Positions 7,178 through 13,249 of a DNA stretch of 25,489 nt are shown here, one piece after another (within the stretch, counting starts at the first letter, position 1; each line of letters starts with the position of its first letter). This DNA comes from a virus. The position numbers were made by a program, and so were the translations under genes. Location of the stretch: positions 1 through 25,489 of IMG/VR virus record IMGVR_UViG_3300043313_000520; one strand, 5' to 3'. The notes beneath the pieces were generated by a model, which was not told the DNA's origin, ran no database searches, and worked only from the letters and a program-made list of their open reading frames with translations.

Positions 7178-7540
7178 GTGAGCGGCGGCGACGTTCTGAA
7201 CCCTGTTCAAGTGGAACAGGCGATCGTCGCCGCCGCGAACGAGGTCACCGAGGGCGTCGCTGTCGTCTCGCAACGCCTGGAAACCTACCGGGCCGCCGAG
7301 CGCCAGTTCGACGCCGCCTGGGCCGCCTGCTACATGCAGGCGAAAGGACCCGTCGAGGAGCGCAAGCAGACCTGCGTGCTCGCGACCATCGCCGAGCGCG
7401 AGGCGCTGGACATCGCCGAGGTGTCGTACAAGTACGCTGACCGCCGATGCAAAGCCGCAGAGTCGCGACTGTCCGCCTTCCAATCCATCTCGAAGTCCGT
7501 GCGGGCGATGTACGGGTCCGCCGGAACCGGGGATTACTAA
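7178..7540 (+). CDS. Helical protein, recombination operon
   Basis: 120 residues, GTG start 14 nt after the ERF gene behind GAGGTGAG. Almost entirely helical and coiled-coil-like (VVSQRLETYRAAERQFDAAW, EERKQTCVLATIAEREALD), with Cys residues at about 51, 66 and 91. Small helical proteins commonly sit next to exonuclease/ERF pairs, where they may assist recombination, but no family can be named. Confidence 0.75.
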   Translation: MSGGDVLNPVQVEQAIVAAANEVTEGVAVVSQRLETYRAAERQFDAAWAACYMQAKGPVEERKQTCVLATIAEREALDIAEVSYKYADRRCKAAESRLSAFQSISKSVRAMYGSAGTGDY

Positions 7541-7541
7541 C

Positions 7542-7910
7542 GTGAGTTTCTACCACTGGACCTGTCGCCACTCCGCCGAGTCGATCGACGAGACGCTGAT
7601 CCTGCGTCCACGGCGACAGCCGCTCCTCGCTGATCTGCCGCTGATCTGGTTCACCACTCTGCGGGACGCGAAGCGGGCGCAACTGGGGCTGTCGTCGGTG
7701 ACGTTGGAGTGCGATCGGATGGACCGGCTGTACCAGGTGATCCCCGAGGATGAGCACTTGATCGTGCGGTGGGGCGACCTGAAGCGTCACCCGCAGTTCT
7801 CCGGCTATCTCGCCGGAGCCCGCCGACTGGAGTCGGTGCGCGGGACCTGGCCTGGACTGTGGGCCGTCGCGGTCGACGAGATTCGCGTGGTTGCGATCCC
7901 GGCTAAGTAG
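7542..7910 (+). CDS. Hypothetical protein (FYHWTC-type)
   Basis: 122 residues, GTG start one base after the previous stop. The N-terminus FYHWTCRHSAESI followed by ILRPR and LIWFTTL resembles the opening of small ART-like or phosphotransferase folds (Tyr-His-x-Thr, then helix, then a Trp-Phe-Thr strand), and the C-terminal half has alternating strands (WAVAVDEIRVVAI). The resemblance is too weak for a functional call. Its end overlaps the promoter of the HNH gene. Confidence 0.72.
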   Translation: MSFYHWTCRHSAESIDETLILRPRRQPLLADLPLIWFTTLRDAKRAQLGLSSVTLECDRMDRLYQVIPEDEHLIVRWGDLKRHPQFSGYLAGARRLESVRGTWPGLWAVAVDEIRVVAIPAK

Positions 7911-7926
7911 GGGTAGACCCTATTAC
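7891..7926 (+). promoter_or_regulatory. Leaderless promoter with palindrome (HNH gene)
   Basis: Possible -35 TTGCGA (7891-7896), 17-bp spacer, -10 TAGACC (7914-7919), then only 7 nt to GTG 7927. The imperfect palindrome TAGGGGTAGACCCTA (7908-7922) covers the -10. No Shine-Dalgarno stands at a good distance, consistent with a leaderless mRNA. Confidence 0.55.
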
Positions 7927-8271
7927 GTGGCGCACGAGTTCAACCGCCGGGTTCGGCTGGCGATCCTCACAAGGGACCTGAACCGGTGCGTGCGGTGCGG
8001 CCGCTACATGCCCGAGGGTGCACACCTGCACCACCGGAAACTGCGGTCGCAGACCGGCGGCGGCTGGGTCGAGAACGGCGTGACCCTCTGCCCCGGATGC
8101 CACATCTGGGTGCACGCGAACATCTCGGCGGCCAAAGCCACCGGGCTGATCGTGCCGTCCTGGGCCGACCCGGAAGCGACGCCGGTGATGACCTGGCGCG
8201 GCCCCGGCCTGCTCAACACCTCCGGTGAGTTCGTCATGCACAGCCCGCCCTACGTCCCGGCGGAATGGTGA
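7927..8271 (+). CDS. HNH endonuclease
   Basis: 114 residues from GTG 7927 (an in-frame TTG at 7891 is less likely because it lies inside the upstream gene). Domain in order: CVRC zinc knuckle (Cys21, Cys24), the catalytic HH of GAHLHHRKLR (35-36), Asn50 in the ENGVTLC strand, CPGCH (Cys55, Cys58, His59) and His63 in WVHAN. This is a compact HNH fold of the zinc-stabilised type. It lies between recombination genes and the replication gene rather than next to the terminase, so it may be a free-standing nicking/homing enzyme rather than the packaging-associated HNH. Confidence 0.88.
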   Translation: MAHEFNRRVRLAILTRDLNRCVRCGRYMPEGAHLHHRKLRSQTGGGWVENGVTLCPGCHIWVHANISAAKATGLIVPSWADPEATPVMTWRGPGLLNTSGEFVMHSPPYVPAEW

Positions 8272-8369
8272 CTGAGACGCGCTGTGCGCCCCGTGGACGC
8301 GATAGAACCTGCAAGATGCCCACCGATGTAGGGTTAGCCCCTACAGGCCGTGAGAGGCGACACGGCTAA
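8268..8369 (+). CDS. Possible 33-aa ORF downstream of HNH gene
   Basis: GTG at 8268 overlaps the HNH stop as GTGA and opens 33 codons (start MTETRCAPRGRDRTCKMP) to TAA at 8367-8369. Two Cys flank a basic loop, similar to the first half of the zinc-knuckle proteins at 13534 and 16639 but without their GHxGPH end. The palindrome at 8328 lies inside it and the terminator-like hairpin begins at once, so it may be spurious or a remnant. Confidence 0.3.
   Translation: MTETRCAPRGRDRTCKMPTDVGLAPTGRERRHG
8328..8344. promoter_or_regulatory. Palindrome of the GTAGGGG/CCCCTAC family
   Basis: GTAGGGTTAGCCCCTAC has 6-bp outer arms (GTAGGG/CCCTAC) and belongs to the second palindrome family found before several leaderless promoters. 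Its role here is unclear; it lies 33 nt before the minus-strand terminator-like hairpin. Confidence 0.45.
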
Positions 8370-8471
8370 AGAAAAGCCCGGCCCCTAACCAGGATTGCCT
8401 GGAGGGGCCGGGTACACTTCGAGTTACCACGCTCGCGTAGGCACCAGTCTACGCGAACCAAACGTAGATTA
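8365..8471 (-). ncRNA. Candidate minus-strand small RNA ending in a terminator hairpin
   Basis: Read on the minus strand, a -10-like TAATCT (8471-8466) is followed by a perfect 8-bp hairpin (arms 8456-8449 and 8440-8433, CTACGCGA on the plus strand pairing with TCGCGTAG), then a strong composite hairpin (10-bp stem CCCGGCCCCT/AGGGGCCGGG at 8377-8412 with an inner CCAGG/CCTGG stem) and the T-rich CTTTTCTTTAG. This has the shape of a roughly 90-nt RNA with an intrinsic terminator. No minus-strand gene is nearby to need it. It could instead only be a barrier to plus-strand transcription. Confidence 0.4.
8377..8412 (-). terminator. Intrinsic terminator, minus-strand orientation
   Basis: 10-bp GC-rich stem plus inner 5-bp stem; only the minus strand has the following T-tract (plus-strand AAAGAAAA at 8368-8375). 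On the plus strand the hairpin is followed by TACACTTCG, with no T-run. Confidence 0.65.
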
Positions 8472-8481
8472 GGACCCATTC
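8459..8481 (+). promoter_or_regulatory. Operator/promoter before the replication gene
   Basis: CAAACGTAGATTAG (8459-8472) is a one-mismatch variant of the CTAAC-N4-ATTAG operator. Its right arm starts a -10-like TAGGAC (8470-8475), 6 nt before GTG 8482, the geometry of the leaderless promoters elsewhere in the window. Confidence 0.45.
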
Positions 8482-8523
8482 GTGAACAGTTTCTTTGGCG
8501 TGTCTGAAAATCGGCGATCCTGA
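8482..8523 (+). CDS. Possible 13-codon upstream ORF coupled to the replication gene
   Basis: GTG 8482 opens a 13-codon frame (MNSFFGVSENRRS) whose TGA (8521-8523) overlaps the ATG of the next gene as TGATG. The downstream gene has no visible Shine-Dalgarno, so termination-reinitiation from this short ORF would explain its translation. No similarity can be expected at this length; the evidence is architecture only. Confidence 0.4.
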   Translation: MNSFFGVSENRRS

Positions 8524-9197
8524 TGGGCGCACGTCTGATCATGGTCGCCGTCGACCTGGCCGCAGACAAGAAGATCGGGCACGCGGCCGCCCGCCTATTG
8601 AACCGCATGGCCATCAGCGCGTTGGATGACGCCGACCGCCCGTGGTCGCAGTTGACCATGGATGAACTCATCCACGCGATGGGCGCCGAACCTGGCGAGG
8701 CGGGCAAGCGCGTCGTGATGCGTGCCCGGCGCGAACTGGTGGCCGCCAAACTCATCAAGGCCGATGGGGGTGGTCACCGCACCAGCGCCGCCCGGTACGA
8801 TCTGCTGTTCTCCGCCGACAGCACCGTCCTAACCCCAGTTACGGTGGGTGAGAAAGGGGGACGAAATCGGTCGGAAAGGGGGACGAAATCGGTCGGAAAG
8901 GGGGACGAAAAGCGTACGCCCCGCCTTATAGAGGATTCTGAGGATCAGGAGGAGGGCACCTGCCCGAATCATCCAACCGGCTGGCACCATGATGAACCGT
9001 GCCGTCGGTGCGCGAAGAATCGACAAGACGCCGAGAACCGTCCGACCCAGTCTCAGATGCAGACCGTCCAGCCCAACAGCCCCTGCGTCTACGGCCCTCA
9101 GCACCGCCTCGTCGCCGACGGCACCTGCATCGGCTGTGACACCCGCGACTTCTTCAGACCCGACTCGATCACCGCACTCCAGGAAGCCCGATTCTGA
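8523..9197 (+). CDS. Winged-helix replication-initiator-like protein with zinc clusters
   Basis: 224 residues. Residues 1-100 look like a helix-turn-helix/winged-helix domain of the phage replication protein type (AARLLNRMAISALDD, LTMDELIHAMGAEPGEAGKR, VMRARRELVAAKLI, then a basic wing before YDLLF). Residues about 105-135 are a Lys/Arg/Gly linker encoded by 22-bp iterons. The C-terminal half has two Cys/His clusters (CPNH..CRRC from residue 147, CVYG..CIGC from residue 188). Lambda O shows the same plan: an N-terminal DNA-binding domain and origin iterons in the middle of its own gene. Position between recombination genes and the DnaT/coiled-coil-like gene at 9197 fits replication. It could instead be a transcription regulator. 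Confidence 0.72.
   Translation: MGARLIMVAVDLAADKKIGHAAARLLNRMAISALDDADRPWSQLTMDELIHAMGAEPGEAGKRVVMRARRELVAAKLIKADGGGHRTSAARYDLLFSADSTVLTPVTVGEKGGRNRSERGTKSVGKGDEKRTPRLIEDSEDQEEGTCPNHPTGWHHDEPCRRCAKNRQDAENRPTQSQMQTVQPNSPCVYGPQHRLVADGTCIGCDTRDFFRPDSITALQEARF
8829..8842. promoter_or_regulatory. Intragenic operator copy next to the iterons
   Basis: CTAACCCCAGTTAC matches the operator palindrome with a one-base change in the last position. It lies inside the replication-like gene, 10 bp before the first iteron. Confidence 0.5.
8852..8910 (+). repeat. 22-bp iterons, candidate replication origin
   Basis: Two perfect tandem copies of a 22-bp unit (8852-8873, 8874-8895; begins GAAAGGGGGACGAAAT) and a third partial copy identical over its first 15 bases (8896-8910). 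Because 22 is not a multiple of three, the copies are translated in different frames, so the repetition is conserved as DNA, not protein. Downstream, CCTTATAGAGGATTCTGAGGAT (8924-8945, quoted here only by its AT-richer character) could be the unwinding region. Confidence 0.7.
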
Positions 9198-9829
9198 TGC
9201 CCGCCACCTTGATCATCACCAGCACCGGGACACTCCACGCCCCGACCTGCAAATCGGCCGTCACCTCCAGCACCGCCAGGCCGCTCACCATCGAAGCCCT
9301 GCCGTACCTCAAAGCCGGTTACAAGCGGTGCCGCAGTTGCCTTGACCAGATGACCTGGGTCAGTGACAGCGTGCTCATCGCGTCGATGAACACCTGGAAC
9401 GACGCTCGGCACGCCGAACGTCGTCGTGAATGGGCGGCCGCGGAGGAGGCTCGCGCCGCCGAACAGGAAGCCCGCCAAGCCGCTCAGGCCGCCGCCGCTC
9501 AGGCCGCGGTGACCCAGGCGATGTCCAGCCGGGAGCGGGACATCCACCGCATCAGGACGTCGAACGTCGACGACGCGGTTGTTCTCGCGATCTTCGAGGA
9601 TGTCGTGGACTTGCTCGAAGGACTAAGCGAGGGGGGGAACCCGATTGAGTGGGAGCCCGGTGAGGCTGAACTTCTGATCCGCGGTGGATGTACCCTGGTC
9701 GACTTCCAGACCGGCGTCGACGCGGCGATCAAGGCTGGGTCCTACCGCAAGGGTCCAGTCTGGGGCTACATCCGCAACACCGCAATCCGGCGGCGCGTCA
9801 CCTTGACGGCCGATCGCCGCGACGGCTGA
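9197..9829 (+). CDS. Zinc-knuckle and coiled-coil protein, replication region
   Basis: 210 residues, TGATG overlap with the replication-like gene. The N-terminus has a His/Cys set (HAPTC at 14-18, CRSC at 45-48) around ALPYLKAGYKR, a pattern seen in small zinc-binding phage domains. Residues 68-110 are a highly charged Ala/Glu/Arg coiled coil. The C-terminal 90 residues form a separate domain ending KGPVWGYIRNTAIRRRVTL, which resembles replication- or primase-accessory C-termini that contact DNA, but I cannot name a family. Coupling to the upstream gene suggests the two proteins act together, perhaps as initiator and helicase-loader-like partner (inference). Confidence 0.75.
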   Translation: MPATLIITSTGTLHAPTCKSAVTSSTARPLTIEALPYLKAGYKRCRSCLDQMTWVSDSVLIASMNTWNDARHAERRREWAAAEEARAAEQEARQAAQAAAAQAAVTQAMSSRERDIHRIRTSNVDDAVVLAIFEDVVDLLEGLSEGGNPIEWEPGEAELLIRGGCTLVDFQTGVDAAIKAGSYRKGPVWGYIRNTAIRRRVTLTADRRDG

Positions 9830-9842
9830 CCGGCGCGGCGTT

Positions 9843-9878
9843 CTAACACCGGTTAGTGATCTGGCATGATGTCTCCTC
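9843..9878 (+). promoter_or_regulatory. Operator and leaderless promoter (gene at 9879)
   Basis: CTAACACCGGTTAG (9843-9856) is a perfect copy of the palindrome arms. A -10-like CATGAT (9865-9870) stands 8 nt before GTG 9879 and there is no Shine-Dalgarno, so the transcript is probably leaderless. Confidence 0.6.
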
Positions 9879-10151
9879 GTGGACCAGAACCCGTTGTCGT
9901 GGATGAACTCGCCGGTGATGCCTGCCGAGTGGGCGCAGGATCAGCGGCTGTCGTACGGCGCCCGCGGCGTGCTGGCCGAACTGGTCGACACCGCGCCGGG
10001 TGGCGAGATGTCGCTGGAACGCCTCGCCGCGATGCCGGGCGCCGAGTCCGCCGACGTCGTCGAGGGCTACCTGGTGGAACTGGAGAAGGTCGGCTACCTG
10101 GTCCGCGACGACCAGTGCTGGTACCTGTACGACCCGCACCGATTCCAGTAG
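9879..10151 (+). CDS. Winged-helix DNA-binding-like protein
   Basis: 90 residues, GTG start behind a leaderless-type promoter. The pattern RLSYGARGVLAELVDTAPGG, MSLERLAAMPGAESADVVEG, YLVELEKVGYLVRDD matches a helix-turn-helix with a wing as found in phage replisome-organiser-like and MarR-like small proteins. Short length leaves room only for the DNA-binding domain. It may regulate or assist replication; it is one of several candidate DNA-binders for the window's operators. Confidence 0.75.
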   Translation: MDQNPLSWMNSPVMPAEWAQDQRLSYGARGVLAELVDTAPGGEMSLERLAAMPGAESADVVEGYLVELEKVGYLVRDDQCWYLYDPHRFQ

Positions 10152-10191
10152 GGGCTTCCCCTACCGCGGTAATCGGGGTTAGCCTCATGCC
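10148..10191 (+). promoter_or_regulatory. Double palindrome and leaderless promoter (gene at 10192)
   Basis: GTAGGGGCTTCCCCTAC (10148-10164) is a perfect palindrome of the second family, overlapping the upstream stop codon. It is followed by an operator variant GTAATCGGGGTTAG (10169-10182) whose right arm forms -10 TAGCCT (10180-10185), 6 nt before GTG 10192. Confidence 0.6.
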
Positions 10192-10401
10192 GTGGACCCG
10201 GTCAATCGGGATGACCCGCGGTACGACAAACCGTCGTACTTCGATGACGCAGTCGCGGCGGCCGCCGCCGCGGCCCGAGCCGCACGCGCCGCGGGTGCTG
10301 ATCCCGAGACCGTCAAACTGTCCGCCAAGGCCGCCGCGTTCCAAGTCGCCGGACTGCGGACCCAGGATGACCCGTGGCAGTCGCGGATGGACCTGGACTG
10401 A
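10192..10401 (+). CDS. Hypothetical Ala-rich protein
   Basis: 69 residues, GTG start at leaderless spacing from its -10 box. Acidic/basic N-terminus, an Ala-rich helix (AVAAAAAAARAARAAGADPE), then a short tail. The composition suggests a helical protein or linker. The stop overlaps the next start (TGATG). Family not recognised. Confidence 0.7.
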   Translation: MDPVNRDDPRYDKPSYFDDAVAAAAAAARAARAAGADPETVKLSAKAAAFQVAGLRTQDDPWQSRMDLD

Positions 10402-10610
10402 TGTGGACCTCCAGCGTGCTGTCCACCTGCGAGTCGAACGACCCGGAACTGCGGGGGAGGGACGGCCAGAAGGTGGAGGTGCTGGGCATCTCCGTCGATC
10501 GCACCGGGCTCCAGGTGATCACGTTCGCCGACGTCCGAGCGGTCGCCGACGGCGCCCTGCTCACGGTGCCGGTGTTCCAGATGCGACGGCTCCGCGAGGA
10601 ACGTGACTGA
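10401..10610 (+). CDS. Hypothetical protein
   Basis: 69 residues from ATG 10401, which overlaps the previous stop; an in-frame GTG at 10374 would need a longer overlap. Beta-rich (GQKVEVLGISVDRTGLQVIT, ALLTVPVFQMRR), likely a small beta-barrel; no motif recognised. The stop overlaps the next ATG (TGATG), so the 10192-10401-10610 genes are coupled. Confidence 0.7.
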   Translation: MWTSSVLSTCESNDPELRGRDGQKVEVLGISVDRTGLQVITFADVRAVADGALLTVPVFQMRRLREERD

Positions 10611-10894
10611 TGCAAGTCGACATCCCGGACGACGTCTACTACGTCCTGGAGGAACGTGCCGCGCACCTGCACGTCGACGTCAACCTGGTGATCGCGTCCG
10701 CGATGGCAGACATCACCAGCGGCCACCACGCACTGTCGATGCCGGTGCGGCAGGCCATCGGCATCCTGGTCGACCACGGCCTGTGTGACGCCGACATCGC
10801 GAGGCTGACGCACTACACACCGGGCTATGTCGCGATCGTCCGGCGCCGTCTGGGGAAGAAAGCAAACCGCCGTTATGGGGCTAAGCCGGATTAG
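10610..10894 (+). CDS. Small DNA-binding protein (ribbon-helix-helix-like plus HTH), candidate operator regulator
   Basis: 94 residues. The N-terminus QVDIPDDVYYVLEERAAHL followed by VDVNLVIASAMADI fits a ribbon-helix-helix strand and two helices; residues 48-83 (AIGILVDHGLCDADIARLTH then YTPGYVAIVRRRLG) fit a classic helix-turn-helix, and the C-terminus is basic (KKANRRYG). Its final codons contain an operator copy (CTAAGCCGGATTAG at 10881-10894) and the next gene's promoter carries another, so self-linked control by this protein is plausible. This is inference; a role as nucleoid- or replication-associated protein is equally possible. Confidence 0.72.
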   Translation: MQVDIPDDVYYVLEERAAHLHVDVNLVIASAMADITSGHHALSMPVRQAIGILVDHGLCDADIARLTHYTPGYVAIVRRRLGKKANRRYGAKPD

Positions 10895-10952
10895 GTTTCT
10901 AACCCTAGTTCGGATAGGATGGGACACGTAAGCCCAACCGAAAGGAATCCCC
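10881..10952 (+). promoter_or_regulatory. Promoter with tandem operators and conserved leader (DUF932 gene)
   Basis: Operators at 10881-10894 (CTAAGCCGGATTAG) and 10899-10912 (CTAACCCTAGTTCG) are spaced 18 bp. The first supplies -35 TTAGGT (10891-10896); spacer 18 bp; -10 TAGGAT (10915-10920); leader begins GTAAGCCC at 10928 and ends GAAAGGAATCCCC before GTG 10953. Confidence 0.75.
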
Positions 10953-11963
10953 GTGTCTCACGGCATTACAGAAACAGACAAGATGTTCTCCGTCCGTCGC
11001 CCTACGTGGCATGGACTGGGGGAAATCCTCGACGACTACCCGACTCGCGCCGCGGCGCAGAAGTTGGTGCACGACTGGGAGCCGATCCCGGAGCCGATCT
11101 ATCGCGCCACCCCTGTCGTCACCGCCGAGGGCGACCTGAAGACCGAGTACGAGGTCATCCCCGGCAAACTGGAGTACCGCCGCTCCGACAACGGTGCCCA
11201 CCTGGCCGTGAACAACGAGTCGCTGGCGATTGTCACCAACACCGAGGTCTGGGATGCCGCCGAGGCGCTTCAGGGTGGCCCCGCGTCCGACGTGCTCTAC
11301 GAGACCGCCGGTTCGCTGAAGGGTGGCGGCCTGGTCTGGATCATGCTCCGCCTCGCCGAGCCGCTGAAGATCAAGGGCGACCTGTCGCTGAGCCTGCCGT
11401 ACTACCTGCTCCAGAACGGCCACGACGGCATGACCGCGTTCAAGGGCTCCGCCACCTCGGTGCGAGTGCAGTGCGCCAACACCGTCCGGTTCGCCGACCT
11501 GGACGCGAAGGCCCGCGGCACCGAGTTCACGTTCCGTCACACGGTCAACGTCAGCGACCGTGTCGAGGAGGCCCGCAACGCCCTCGCCGGATGGCGTGAG
11601 TCGATCGAGGCGTACCAGATGCTCGCCGAGCACATGATCACCGAGAAGGTCACCAAGCGCGGTGAGGTCGCGTTCCTGGAGCGCTTCATCCCGGCCCCGC
11701 TGTCGACCATGACGTCCGACCGGGTCAAGCACAACATCGAGGTCGCCCGCGGCGAGTTCATGGGCGTGTACAACTCCCAGACGAACGAGGGCATCACCGG
11801 CACCGCCTGGGGTCTGATGCAGGCCGCGTCCGAGTGGAGCGAGCACATCCGCCGCGCCAAGGGCAACCAGATGGAGTCGAAGTTCAAGCGTGCCCTGCTC
11901 ACCCCGAACACGGTGATGACGCACGCGAAGACGTTCGCTCTGGAAGCCGCCCGCGTCGGCTGA
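10953..11963 (+). CDS. DUF932 / phage-plasmid-like protein
   Basis: 336 residues from GTG 10953. The order of motifs is that of the DUF932 family (phage/plasmid-like protein TIGR03299): RRPTWHGLGEI near the N-terminus, RRSDNGAHLAVNNESLAIVT, FETAGSLKGGG-type segment (LYETAGSLKGGGLVWIMLRL), then the domain core KGSATSVRVQCANTVRFADL and FTFRHTVNVSDRVEEARNAL. These proteins are common in phages and plasmids near recombination and replication genes; their biochemical role is not established. The gene has its own strong promoter module and terminator, so it is probably an abundant monocistronic product. Confidence 0.88.
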   Translation: MSHGITETDKMFSVRRPTWHGLGEILDDYPTRAAAQKLVHDWEPIPEPIYRATPVVTAEGDLKTEYEVIPGKLEYRRSDNGAHLAVNNESLAIVTNTEVWDAAEALQGGPASDVLYETAGSLKGGGLVWIMLRLAEPLKIKGDLSLSLPYYLLQNGHDGMTAFKGSATSVRVQCANTVRFADLDAKARGTEFTFRHTVNVSDRVEEARNALAGWRESIEAYQMLAEHMITEKVTKRGEVAFLERFIPAPLSTMTSDRVKHNIEVARGEFMGVYNSQTNEGITGTAWGLMQAASEWSEHIRRAKGNQMESKFKRALLTPNTVMTHAKTFALEAARVG

Positions 11964-11970
11964 CGGACTG

Positions 11971-12005
11971 CGGGCCGGAGGTCCCTCGACCTCCGGCCCG
12001 TTTCC
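11971..12005 (+). terminator. Rho-independent terminator after DUF932 gene
   Basis: Perfect 13-bp stem (CGGGCCGGAGGTC at 11971-11983, GACCTCCGGCCCG at 11988-12000) with a CCTC loop, followed by TTTCCCT. Confidence 0.85.
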
Positions 12006-12052
12006 CTGCCGCTCCCCAGTAACACCTATTCATAGCAGGAAGCGAATACCAG

Positions 12053-12460
12053 ATGGCAACCCCGATCGCCGACGAACCCCGCCCCCTCCGGCCGGTCACG
12101 AACGTGGACACGATCCTCGCCGATATGACCCGGCGCGGCGCCCGCGGAACCACCACCGAGGAGGCGTCCTACCGTCTCAGCGTGCAGGTCAATTCGTACA
12201 CCGGACGTCGTGCCGAACTGCACCGCCGCGGTGTGGTGGAACGTCTCGCCGAGAAGCGCGACGGCCAGCACGTCTACGTGATGCCGGAGTTCGTCGACGG
12301 CCGCCCGATCGCCCCGTTCGTGCCGCACCGGACCGCCGCGCCGATCTGGCTCCATGACGCCGTGGATCACCTGGATGAGTGGCTGACCTACGCCGACGTC
12401 GACGCCGACGTGAAGCGTTCCATTAGTAGCCTGATTGAGTACGCCAAGGAGGACCTGTAA
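12053..12460 (+). CDS. Winged-helix DNA-binding protein
   Basis: 135 residues, AGGAAG 10 nt before the ATG. Residues 18-85 read as a winged helix: [37 protein letters not shown] (recognition region), [15 protein letters not shown], then a wing strand HVYVMPE. The C-terminal 50 residues are helical and acidic ([16 protein letters not shown]), perhaps a dimerisation part. Stop overlaps the SSB start (TAATG). It may regulate the SSB operon or act in replication; no closer family is recognised. No copy of the operator or leader stands right before it, unlike most control genes here. Confidence 0.75.
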   Translation: MATPIADEPRPLRPVTNVDTILADMTRRGARGTTTEEASYRLSVQVNSYTGRRAELHRRGVVERLAEKRDGQHVYVMPEFVDGRPIAPFVPHRTAAPIWLHDAVDHLDEWLTYADVDADVKRSISSLIEYAKEDL

Positions 12461-12939
12461 TGGCTGGTGAAACCATCATCACTGTCGTCGGCAACCTGAC
12501 CGCCGATCCCGAACTGCGGTACACCCAGAACGGCCTGCCCGTCGCCGGGTTCACGATCGCGTCGACACCCCGCAACTTCGACCGGCAGTCGAACGAGTGG
12601 AAGGACGGCGAGTCGCTGTTCATGCGGTGCTCCGCGTGGCGTGACCTCGCCGAGCACGTCGCTGGATCGCTGACCAAAGGCTCCCGTGTGATCGCCACCG
12701 GCCGCCTGCGGCAACGCTCCTACGAGACCCGTGAGGGGGAGAAGCGCACCGCCATCGAACTGGAGGTCGACGAGGTCGGCCCCAGCCTGCGGTACGCCAC
12801 CGCCACCGTCACCCGTGCCGCCAGCAACCCGCCCGCCGCCGCGGCCGCGCAAGCCGACTCATGGTCCGCCACCGGATCGGCTAACGGGCAGGATGCCTGG
12901 GCACCGGCTGGCGCGTATTCCGACGACACGCCGTTCTAG
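12460..12939 (+). CDS. ssb: Single-stranded DNA-binding protein
   Basis: 159 residues with the OB-fold order of bacterial/phage [85 protein letters not shown] (read as consecutive elements), and [19 protein letters not shown]. The Gly/Ala/Pro linker (about 110-150) ends in SDDTPF, the acidic tip through which SSB recruits partner proteins. The same tip occurs on the ERF protein. Coats single-stranded DNA during replication and recombination. Start ATG overlaps the stop of the winged-helix gene. Confidence 0.95.
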   Translation: MAGETIITVVGNLTADPELRYTQNGLPVAGFTIASTPRNFDRQSNEWKDGESLFMRCSAWRDLAEHVAGSLTKGSRVIATGRLRQRSYETREGEKRTAIELEVDEVGPSLRYATATVTRAASNPPAAAAAQADSWSATGSANGQDAWAPAGAYSDDTPF

Positions 12940-12970
12940 GCCCTACCCCATGTTCGAGTAGACTCAGACC
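12934..12970 (+). promoter_or_regulatory. Promoter of the candidate small RNA
   Basis: -35-like TTCTAG (12934-12939), operator variant CTACCCCATGTTCG (12943-12956), and -10 TAGACT (12959-12964) are in the usual order. Transcription would begin near 12971, but no start codon or leader follows. Confidence 0.5.
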
Positions 12971-13075
12971 AGCCCGCGACGGTCCTTTTTTGGGATTCCG
13001 CCGACGTGTGGCTAGGGGGTCGTGGCCGGGCTTACCACCCAATCGGGTGCCGCTACACGACCCCCACCTTTTTGC
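12971..13075 (+). ncRNA. Candidate phage small RNA (about 100 nt)
   Basis: Downstream of a TAGACT promoter, no credible protein frame begins. The stretch holds a small hairpin around the T-run at 12985-12990, then a perfect 10-bp stem GGGGGTCGTG (13015-13024) / CACGACCCCC (13056-13065) enclosing an inner CACCC/GGGTG hairpin (13036-13048), followed by ACCTTTTT (T-run 13069-13073). This is a promoter-structured RNA-intrinsic terminator unit. It does not fold as a tRNA as far as I can see. A plain terminator for read-through from ssb is the alternative. Confidence 0.5.
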
Positions 13076-13140
13076 TCTCAATAGAGACTCCCTTAGCGTC
13101 TCGTTTGCGCCCTGTGCAAGCCCATTCACTTGCGTTAGCC

Positions 13141-13249
13141 CTAACCCAGTACACTGCGACACGCGCACCTTTAGCGGGGTTAGCCCCTACCGGGTTAGAC
13201 TGTGGCCTAATAGGTGTAAGCACCAACCCTGGAAAGGAACTGGAAGACC
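13141..13249 (+). promoter_or_regulatory. Complex promoter region (AlpA-like HTH gene)
   Basis: The 310-bp gap before this gene also holds small hairpins (GAGAC/GTCTC 13084-13102, GCAAG/CTTGC 13116-13133). GTTAGCCCTAAC (13134-13145) leads into operator-like CTAACCCAGTACAC (13141-13154) with a possible -10 TACACT (13149-13154). A second set has TTAGCG (13171-13176), the palindrome-like GGGGTTAGCCCC, -10 TAGACT (13196-13201) and a divergent leader (GTAAGCAC at 13216, GGAAAGGAACTGG) before GTG 13250. Confidence 0.6.

Noticed and set aside
8413-8460. Hairpin region ending in ACCA, considered as a tRNA
   Set aside because: No T-arm GTTCRA, anticodon arm or acceptor pairing can be assembled; it fits better as part of a structured RNA or terminator region.
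10905-11924. 339-codon minus-strand open frame opposite DUF932
   Set aside because: Antisense of a recognisable DUF932 gene with its own promoter and terminator; no domain in the minus-strand product.
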